Shown here in pieces: positions 1-5,600 of a stretch of 6,924 nucleotides of DNA. Position 1 is the first letter of the stretch. The number at the start of each line of letters is the position of its first letter. Below the pieces are notes generated by a model. It saw only the letters and a list, made by a program, of their open reading frames with translations, ran no database searches and had not been told where the DNA came from. The stretch comes from CAZAYP01 sp964489425 [NCBI: uncultured Verrucomicrobiota bacterium] (GTDB lineage Bacteria; Verrucomicrobiota; Kiritimatiellia; RZYC01), in NCBI GenBank assembly GCA_964489425.1, contig CAZAYP010000145.1, forward strand, positions 1 through 6,924. Direction: 5' to 3'. The translations under genes and the position numbers were made by a program.

Positions 1-51
1 CCAACGTAGCAAAGGAGCGAAAACGTGTCCAGTGAATATTATGGGAAAAGA

Positions 52-411
52 TCAGAACATAACAGGGGTAAGCACCACCCCTTTGCAGGTTGCTCGTTTC
101 CAGATCGTCCGCATTCCGTGAATTGTGGCCCCGAGTAGAACTGTCCAGGGAATTAGCCAAGCCTCTGGGCTGGCAAGCCCTTTTGATGTCTCGATTCCAC
201 GCGCACGCCGATAGAGAGTCGCAACCGCTTTGGGGGGTGCGTAGTAGGCGTCCGTTACCCGCACGCATACCTGGTAGGTGACTTCTGCTGCCTTCGATGG
301 TCGCTTCCGCATATCCCATTGTAAATATAGGATCAAACTGGTGTAGAACACCGCAAAGCAGGCCAAGCTCCATCCAAGAATCTTCGCGGCATGTTTCAAG
401 ATGGTCTTCAT
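52..411 (-). CDS. Small hypothetical membrane protein (119 aa)
   Basis: I do not recognise this protein. The frame opens with ATG at 411-409 and closes with TGA at 54-52. Two hydrophobic stretches are visible. Residues about 11-32 (beginning ILGWSLACFAVF) look like an N-terminal transmembrane helix or signal anchor after a short Lys-containing start. Residues about 83-100 (AWLIPWTVLLGATIHGM) look like a second helix followed by a basic tail. The segment between them is rich in Arg and Lys, and the protein ends soon after the second helix. No Shine-Dalgarno is evident before the ATG, which weakens the call. Base composition is less GC-rich than in the two large genes, so it may be a recent arrival or a poorly conserved ORF. 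It lies 96 bp downstream of the phosphoesterase on the same strand, but a GC-rich stem-loop sits between them, so cotranscription is uncertain. No function can be assigned. Confidence 0.5.
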   Translation of the reverse strand: MKTILKHAAKILGWSLACFAVFYTSLILYLQWDMRKRPSKAAEVTYQVCVRVTDAYYAPPKAVATLYRRARGIETSKGLASPEAWLIPWTVLLGATIHGMRTIWKRATCKGVVLTPVMF

Positions 412-453
412 TGGATCTATTCAGCCAACAAGCGGTGGCAACCCCGGCACCGA

Positions 454-500
454 GCCGCCGCGCCGGCCGATGGCGGCCCCCCGCCGGCTTGGGCCGGCGG
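454..500 (-). terminator. GC-rich stem-loops after the phosphoesterase gene; possible terminator
   Basis: Positions 481-488 (CCGCCGGC) and 493-500 (GCCGGCGG) form a perfect 8-bp stem with a 4-nt loop. It starts 7 bp beyond the stop codon of the minus-strand phosphoesterase gene. A second, looser stem pairs 454-459 (GCCGCC) with 472-477 (GGCGGC). Neither is followed by a run of T on the minus strand, so this is not a canonical intrinsic terminator. The position directly after a stop codon suggests a transcript-end hairpin that slows decay or a U-less terminator. This is inference from location and pairing only. Confidence 0.35.
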
Positions 501-507
501 CGCCAGC

Positions 508-1776
508 TTATTCGAGCAGCAGCGGGAGGAGTGGCAGACCCTTGGTGGATTTCTTTGGGGGGATGGGCACATCCAGCGTGCTGGACTGGCGGGGCGTGGA
601 CTCCCCGTAATACCACAGCGACACCGTGTAAAACGCTTTGCCGCCGGTTGTGTTGATTTCGATTTCCACCCAGGTCTTGGGGCAGCCGTCGATCCAGGTG
701 CCGGTGTTGGCGTAGATGGTGTTCACCTTGGCGCAATGGTAGTTGAACGCGGCTTCGTGGGTGTGGCCGAACAGCACAATGCGCGGCGTGAACGGATACT
801 GGGTCTTGATCCGGTCGGGCATTTCAAACAGCAGATCGGCCGCGCTGTTCAACCTGGCCAATTCGTTGGCAATCGCTTCGTACTGGTTGACGCGATCCAT
901 GCGGGTAGGCCAACCGGTGTAGATGCCGTTGAAGGTACTGCCAATCGCGTCCACGGTGGGGCTGTTGGTAAACGCATCCACGCCGCCCATGGCAAAGGTG
1001 TTCCATGGCCATAAGCCACCCCAGACAAGGGCAAAGGCATCGAACAATGCGTGGATAAACTGATCGCTGTACACCACGTTTTCCTCGCCTGGCGGTGGCG
1101 TATAAAAGGAATCCGGCGATTTGATCAGGGTTTCGAGGGCATCCTGCGTGGTGTACACCTGCCCGTCGCGCGCTGACTTGGTGGCGGCGACCCGCGAGAT
1201 AAAATATCCCAGGGGCAGGTGGCCGTTGGTCCGGCTCCAGATGTCCGGCGCGTTGAACATGCAGTACCGGTGGCCATGCTCGGCCCAGACCACGTTGTTC
1301 TTGCGATAGGCGCCCAACCCCGGCGCATCGGAGGTGATTTTCAACCCCGGGATGCTGCTGGTGATGACCGTCTTGCTCGCGGCCTCGAAGGAAAGCAGGT
1401 CGTGGTTGCCCGTCACATAGGTAACGGTAAGGTTGGTGTTTTGGCATATGGCTCGCAGGGCCGCGACCACGCCGGTGTTGTTCTGGCCGCCCAGGATATC
1501 CTGAAACGAATGGGGCGCATTTGCAACCGGTTCCACCCAGTCGTCCAGCAGGTCGCCCAGGATGACCAGCTCCGCAACGTCGGACCGCGCGTTGACCTGG
1601 TTGATGAACGCCGCCAGTGGCGCGGCATTGGTTTTGAGCCAGGCATAGGACGCGTCAATATTCAGGTGCAGGTCGCTGATGAATACCAGCTTGTTGCGTT
1701 CAACGGCCTGAGCGTCTATCCGGGCGCCCAGGCACAAGGCCACGATGGTTGCTGCCATGATGCTTACGGTTCGCAT
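508..1776 (-). CDS. Exported calcineurin-like metallophosphoesterase (422 aa)
   Basis: This is a binuclear-metal phosphoesterase of the calcineurin-like (Metallophos) superfamily. Such enzymes hydrolyse phosphomonoesters or phosphodiesters; the substrate cannot be read from the sequence. All family motifs are present in order: D35-x-H37 (ISDLHLN), GDxxD at 74-78 (LGDLLDD), GNHD at 123-126, a His motif at 167-169 (EHGH) and GHTH at 337-340, followed by NTGTW at 357-361. The catalytic core therefore looks intact. Residues 1-24 form a signal peptide (hydrophobic MAATIVALCLGA, then AQA before VER), so the enzyme should act outside the cytoplasm. About 165 residues separate the His motif from GHTH, including an aromatic-rich stretch (LVWGGLWPWNTF) that could form a lid or insert. 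The start is ATG at 1776-1774, because AAAGGAG lies 8 nt upstream. A TTG 39 nt further out lies in the promoter -10 region and is rejected. The C-terminus is short and Leu/Pro rich. No neighbour indicates a pathway. Confidence 0.93.
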   Translation of the reverse strand: MRTVSIMAATIVALCLGARIDAQAVERNKLVFISDLHLNIDASYAWLKTNAAPLAAFINQVNARSDVAELVILGDLLDDWVEPVANAPHSFQDILGGQNNTGVVAALRAICQNTNLTVTYVTGNHDLLSFEAASKTVITSSIPGLKITSDAPGLGAYRKNNVVWAEHGHRYCMFNAPDIWSRTNGHLPLGYFISRVAATKSARDGQVYTTQDALETLIKSPDSFYTPPPGEENVVYSDQFIHALFDAFALVWGGLWPWNTFAMGGVDAFTNSPTVDAIGSTFNGIYTGWPTRMDRVNQYEAIANELARLNSAADLLFEMPDRIKTQYPFTPRIVLFGHTHEAAFNYHCAKVNTIYANTGTWIDGCPKTWVEIEINTTGGKAFYTVSLWYYGESTPRQSSTLDVPIPPKKSTKGLPLLPLLLE

Positions 1777-1784
1777 GTTGCCGG

Positions 1785-1791
1785 CTCCTTT
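1785..1791 (-). promoter_or_regulatory. Ribosome binding site of the phosphoesterase gene
   Basis: The minus strand reads AAAGGAG, then 8 nt (CCGGCAAC), then ATG at 1776-1774. This near-consensus site at ideal spacing fixes the start codon and gives the signal peptide a proper N-terminus. It is much stronger than the site before the sensor kinase. Confidence 0.85.
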
Positions 1792-1799
1792 GGGTTGTG

Positions 1800-1813
1800 G
1801 ATCACCGGTGATC
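1800..1813. promoter_or_regulatory. Perfect 14-bp palindrome, candidate operator
   Basis: GATCACCGGTGATC is a perfect palindrome with no spacer. It directly abuts the -10 box of the phosphoesterase promoter and covers the expected transcription start (near 1807). A dimeric repressor bound here would block initiation. In the transcript it would lie at the extreme 5' end and would be partly lost, so a DNA-level role is more likely than an RNA hairpin. The regulator is not identified. Chance is possible in GATC-rich DNA, but a perfect 14-mer at exactly this place is suggestive. Confidence 0.45.
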
Positions 1814-1842
1814 AATATAGCGCGATCGGGCGCGGCTGTGAA
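1814..1842 (-). promoter_or_regulatory. Sigma70-type promoter of the phosphoesterase gene
   Basis: On the minus strand TTCACA (1842-1837) and TATATT (1819-1814) are separated by exactly 17 nt. Each matches 5 of 6 positions of the -35 and -10 consensus hexamers. The start site would fall near 1807, giving a leader of about 30 nt that contains the AAAGGAG ribosome binding site. This is the only convincing promoter I see in the window. Confidence 0.65.
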
Positions 1843-1879
1843 GGCGGCGTTTGCCAGGGGTGAGGTGTTTCGGCGTCGG

Positions 1880-1930
1880 GGTCGCTATCGGGATCGGGTT
1901 TCGATTCCGATCCCGATGCCGATCGCGACC
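1880..1930. repeat. GATC-rich interrupted hairpin repeat
   Basis: ATCGGGATCGG (1887-1897) pairs perfectly with CCGATCCCGAT (1907-1917) around a 9-nt loop. An outer stem pairs GGTCGC (1880-1885) with GCGACC (1925-1930) across an asymmetric internal loop of 1 and 7 nt. The arms are built from reiterated ATCGGG and CCGAT words, which suggests growth by slippage of a short unit. Similar GATCCC-type palindromes are, as I recall, dispersed in some PVC-group genomes. Only one copy is visible in this window. Confidence 0.65.
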
Positions 1931-2038
1931 TTGATGAAATCATTTCAGGAGTTCTTTGCGGAATGGCCATGCGCCCGGCCATGCTGCGTCGGGTAAGGCC
2001 TCATACCACTTTTGCATGAGGATCGGTATTTATCTGGG

Positions 2039-2173
2039 CTCCCCGCCTTTCCAAGGCGGGGGGGACCCGAAGGGTGGGGCGGTTGTTCCGGGGTCCACCC
2101 ACCGCGATATCGGGGCGCGGACCATCCACAACCACCCCGACCTGCGGCCACCCCTCCTTGCCAAGGAGGGGAG
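2039..2173. repeat. 135-bp imperfect palindrome with hairpin ends (MITE-like)
   Basis: Both ends are themselves hairpins: CCCCGCCTT-TCC-AAGGCGGGG (2041-2061) and CCCCTCCTT-GCC-AAGGAGGGG (2151-2171). The outer arms CTCCCCGCCTT (2039-2049) and AAGGAGGGGAG (2163-2173) are inverted copies with one mismatch. Inner segments continue the symmetry: 2073-2086 (GGTGGGGCGGTTGT) pairs with 2128-2142 with a mismatch and a one-base bulge, and GGTCC (2092-2096) pairs with GGACC (2119-2123). The whole element can thus fold as one long hairpin or a three-way cruciform. There is no transposase inside, so any mobility would depend on an enzyme supplied elsewhere. Flanking target-site duplications are not evident. 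The CCTCCTT-NNN-AAGGAGG end resembles a dispersed repeat I have seen in many bacterial genomes; this is recollection, not a search result. Confidence 0.75.
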
Positions 2174-2269
2174 CTCATATGCTTGTTCTCCATTCCATAA
2201 CCAGATGCCTGGCGCCAAGTCCGTTGCTGATTATATACCGAATTGCACGCGGGAATGGCCTCAGAAGGC

Positions 2270-2385
2270 GTGAAAAAATAGATCCAGAACGGTTGCGACG
2301 GAGCGCAACCCTCCAAAACCCCACAGAAACGGCTTGTTTTTGCATGTGGAGGGCCACGCTCTGTCGTGGCCGAACAATTTTTCAC
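2270..2385. repeat. Inverted pair of REP-like hairpins (BIME-like element)
   Basis: Two 25-nt modules lie in opposite orientation. Module A (2291-2315) is GGTTGCG, loop ACGGAG, CGCAACC, then CTCCA. Module B (2347-2371) read on the minus strand is GGCCACG, loop ACAGAG, CGTGGCC, then CTCCA. They agree at 18 of 25 positions. Six of the seven differences are three compensated base pairs in the stem, and the seventh is in the loop. The pair is enclosed by GTGAAAAAAT (2270-2279) and AATTTTTCAC (2376-2385), a near-perfect inverted repeat. This is the architecture of a bacterial interspersed mosaic element made of two REP units. No REP-associated transposase (RAYT) gene is in the window. Confidence 0.7.
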
Positions 2386-2408
2386 AGCTTCTCAGTAACT
2401 CGGGGAGA

Positions 2409-2519
2409 TTCACACGGAGGCACGGAGACACCGGGATGAACGCAAATGAAGCATGCCTCGCGCCATCCATGGCCCGATCGAAGCTGTTCTCCGTGACGCT
2501 ATGGCTCCGTGAGAAAAAA
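2409..2519. repeat. Inverted arrays of an 8-bp CACGGAG-type unit
   Basis: At 2413-2436 three tandem 8-mers follow one another: CACGGAGG, CACGGAGA, CACCGGGA. At 2489-2512 the opposite strand carries the same unit: CTCCGTGA occurs at 2489-2496 and again at 2505-2512, exactly 16 bp apart, with a degenerate 8-mer (CGCTATGG) between. The two arrays are therefore inverted copies around about 50 bp of interior sequence, and the right array ends in an A-run (2513-2518). Comparable CACGGAGGCACGGAGACAC strings recur, from memory, in PVC-type genomes. Open frames reading through this give spurious peptides. Confidence 0.6.
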
Positions 2520-2636
2520 TATATACAAGGTACTGCACCGTATTCGTACCCCGTAGCGGGTTTGAAAACGATGGCCTCTGACGTTGGCACACATCTTAAG
2601 CCCAGTGCCTTATCACCCTCCTTCACCAAGGCCAAG

Positions 2637-2669
2637 CTGCGCTGGCGGGATCGCCATTGCCCGCCGCAG
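2637..2669 (+). other. Possible 5'-leader hairpin upstream of the sensor kinase
   Basis: GGCGGG (2644-2649) pairs with CCCGCC (2660-2665) around a 10-nt loop. CTGC (2637-2640) can extend the stem with GCAG (2666-2669) across a 3-nt bulge. It ends 22 nt before the kinase ATG, close to the weak AAGG ribosome binding site (2681-2684) without covering it. It may be a leader structure, the remnant of another repeat, or chance in GC-rich DNA. Confidence 0.3.
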
Positions 2670-2691
2670 GGTGGCGTGCTAAGGTCCGGCC

Positions 2692-5600
2692 ATGCGCGGC
2701 TTGATGATCATTGGACTTGTCATGACCCTCGGCCTCGGGGTCGGCGCGGCGCCGGCGGACGAGGCGTCCACCAACCGCCTGGTCATCGCCATCAGCAACG
2801 ACGAGGTGCCGTTCCACTATATCGATGAAGCGGGCCGGCCCGCGGGATTGCTGGTGGAACTCTGGCAGTTGTGGTCGCAGAAAACCGGTACGCCCATCAC
2901 CTTCACCAACGTGTCCTGGGCGCAAACCATCGAATTGGTCCGGGACGGCCAGGCCGACATCCATGCGGGGCTGTTTTCCAACGCGGTGCGCTCAACGTTC
3001 ATGGATTTTGTCCACCCGCTGCAGGTCAGCCACACCCACTTTTTCTTCCACAAGGGCATCTACGGGCTGCGGCAGTTGCAGGACCTGGCCGGCTTCCGGA
3101 TCGGGGTGCTCAAGGGCACGTTCTCGGAGAACTACATCACCAGCAGCCTGCCCAACGCCGCGGTCGCGACCTACGGCACCTACCAGGAGCTGTTCAGCGC
3201 CGCCACCAATGGCGAGCTCAAGGTGTTCGTGGCGGTAACGCCCATCACGCGCTACTACAGCGCGCGCATGGGCATCCTCGACAAGTTCCGCTACCTGTAC
3301 GCCCGCCCGCTGATTCAAAACGCCTACTACGGCGCCGTGCGCGAGGGACACACCAGCCTGGTGGCGCGCATCAATGCCGGCCTGGACCTGATCACGCCCG
3401 AGGAGCGCGCCGCCATCGAGCGCCGGTACCTGCCGGCCGAAGAACGGCCGGGCCAGGCCGAGGCGCTGGTCATTGCCGGGGCGCTGGATTACATGCCGTT
3501 CACCATGTACAACACCGAGGGCCAGCCGGCGGGCATGTTCGTTGACTTCTGGCGGCTGTGGTCGGAGAAAACCGGCCGTCCGGTGACTTTTCGCCTGAGC
3601 TCGTGGGAAGACACGCTCACCGCCTTGCGGGCCGGCCACGCGGCCATTCACTCCGGCCTGGCCAAAACGCCGGAACGCGAGCAGTGGCTGGCATTTACCG
3701 ACCCCTTTTACGAAATGGAAACCACCTTCTTCTTCCCGGTGGCCCAGGGGGGCGTTTGCTCCATGGATGCGCTGCGCGGCCAGCCGGTGGGTGCCATTGC
3801 CGGGTCCTACCAGGCCGAGGTGGTGCGCCAGCGGTTCCCGGACTTCGCCCTGGTGGAGCTGGAAAACAACGAGGACCTCGTGGCCGCGGCCGTGGAGGGC
3901 CGCATCCGCGCCTTTGTCGAGGAGGCCCCGGTGATCTCGGCCTTGCTGCAACGCCTGGGCCGGTCCGGCGAGTTTGTCATCCAGCCGCGGCCGCTGTTTT
4001 CCGCCCCGTCGTACGCCGCGGTGCGCCGGGACGACACCAACCTGCTCGCCCTGGTCAACGCCGGGCTCAGCGCGATCAGCGACGAGGAGATCCTCGACCT
4101 GGAGAAGCGCTGGATCCCCGACCCCGAGGCGCGCCAGAAGGTGCCGCGCCAGGTCAAGCTCACGCCGCAGGAGCGGGCCTGGCTCGAAGCGCATCCGCTG
4201 ATCCGGATCGGGGTGGACCCGGCCTGGCCACCGCTGGAGTTCATCGGCCCCAAGCACGAGTACAGCGGGATCGCCTCGGATTACGTGCGCCTGCTCGGCC
4301 AGCGCCTGGGCATCCGCATGGAGCCCGCCCCGGCCGCGGCCTGGACCCAGGTGTTGGCCGAAGTCCGCAGCGGCGCGATCGACGTGCTGCCGTGCGTCGG
4401 GCGCAGCCCGGCCCGCGAGCAGTTCCTGGACTTTACCGCGCCGTACCTGTCGCTGCCCGTGGTGCTGATCACGCGCGAGCGTTTCCCATTTATCGGCAGC
4501 CTGGGCGACCTGCAGGGCTACCGCGTGGCCGTGATCCGCGGGTATCCGACCACCGAGCGCCTGCGGCGCGAATACCCCGAGCTGGAACTGCTGGAAGTCG
4601 ATTCCCTGGAAGAAGCGCTGCAGGCGGTGTCCATGGAAAAAGCCGACGCCTGCCTCGATAACCTGGCCACGGTCACCTACCTGATCGAGGTCCTGGGCGT
4701 CAGCAACCTCAAGGTCGCCGCGCCCACGCCCTACACTTTTGACCTGGCGTTCGCCGTGCGCAAGGACTGGCCCGAGCTGACGACCATTCTCGGCAAGGGG
4801 CTGCGGGCGCTCACGCCCCAGGAGCGCGAGAAGATTTACCGCAAGTGGGTGAACGTCAAGTTTGAGAGCCGTCTGGACCCGCGCCGCATTCGGCGCCTGG
4901 CGCTGCAGATTGGCGGCGTCGCCGGCGTCATCCTGCTGGTGGTGATCGTGTGGAGCCTGCACAACCGCCGCCGCGACGAACGGTTCCGCCTGCTGATCCA
5001 GAACTCGTCCGACGGCGTGGCGATCCTGGACCGGCGGGGCCAGGTCCGGTATGCCAGCGCCGCGTTGGCGGCCATGACCGGCCGGTCCGAAAGTGAGCTG
5101 CGCGGGCGGGAGCTGGCGGCCCACATTCACCCGGAAGACCGCGAGCGGGCCGCCGCCCAGTTCACCGCCTGCGTGAGCCTGGCCAACCGCATCTGCCGCG
5201 CGAGCTTCCGCTACCAGCGGCGCGATGGCGCCTGGATCTTCCTCGAGATCATCTGGAACAACCTGCTGCACAACACCCGGGTGCGCGGGGTGGTGGCCAA
5301 CATCCGCGACATTACCGATCGCAAGCGCGCCGAGGACCGCCTGCGCGCCAGCGAGGCGGAGTACCGCAACCTGTTCGACAACCTCCAGGATGTGTTCTAT
5401 CGCGTCGACACGGACCATCAGATCAGCCTCGTGTCGCCCTCCGTGGAAAAGCTGTTCGGCTACCCCCCCACCGAGATCGTCGGCATGGACGCGCGCACCT
5501 TTGGCGCGGACCCGGCGGACGCCGAACGCTTCCAGCAGGAGCTGGCGGCGCGCGGCGCCGTGGAGCAGCACGAGATGCGCGTGCGCGCCCGCAATGGCCA

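Larger units (their letters stand above)
1843..2691. other. Repeat-rich intergenic region without a convincing gene
   Basis: About 850 bp separate the divergent phosphoesterase promoter from the sensor kinase start. Several open frames of 60-165 codons cross it on both strands. They span the hairpins, lack ribosome binding sites and have repeat-derived, low-quality protein sequences, so I do not call them. Most of the region belongs to the four repeat elements listed separately (1880-1930, 2039-2173, 2270-2385, 2409-2519). The gaps at 1931-2038, 2174-2269 and 2520-2636 show no clear structure beyond a weak CCTCAT/ATGAGG hairpin at 1999-2021. No tRNA, CRISPR array or transposase gene is present. 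I could not find a credible promoter for the kinase here. Confidence 0.75.

Noticed and set aside
25-138. Plus-strand GTG ORF of 37 codons preceded by AAAGGAG at 11-17
   Set aside because: The ribosome-site match and spacing are good, but the peptide is short, unrecognised and antisense to the end of the small membrane protein gene. Most likely chance, though an upstream context outside the window could change this.
1777-1815. Longer phosphoesterase start at a TTG (1815-1813)
   Set aside because: The TTG overlaps the -10 hexamer and lies upstream of the expected transcription start. It would add 13 residues before a good signal peptide and has no ribosome site, whereas ATG at 1776 has AAAGGAG at 8 nt.
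391-1863. Plus-strand frames opposite the phosphoesterase, and minus-strand frames in other registers within it
   Set aside because: They overlap a gene with all motifs intact, share no domain signature and lack initiation signals.
1965-1984. Direct repeat GGCCATGC at 1965-1972 and 1977-1984
   Set aside because: An 8-bp repeat 12 bp apart in GC-rich DNA is expected by chance and has no flanking element to explain as a target duplication.
1880-2519. Possible CRISPR array or origin of replication
   Set aside because: The repeats are of different families, mostly inverted, without regular unique spacers. There are no cas genes, and no DnaA-box cluster or iteron pattern was seen.
1945-2828. Several 60-165 codon frames on both strands across the intergenic region
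   Set aside because: They run through the hairpins and 8-mer arrays, have no ribosome sites, and give peptides typical of translated repeats (for example Pro/Gly-rich PPFQGGG and PPLLAKEG).
2825-4661. Plus-strand frames in other registers inside the flytrap region, which could hint at a frameshift
   Set aside because: The main frame from 2692 is continuous, and all three flytraps are complete in it. The other frames give Arg/Pro/Gly-rich translations only.
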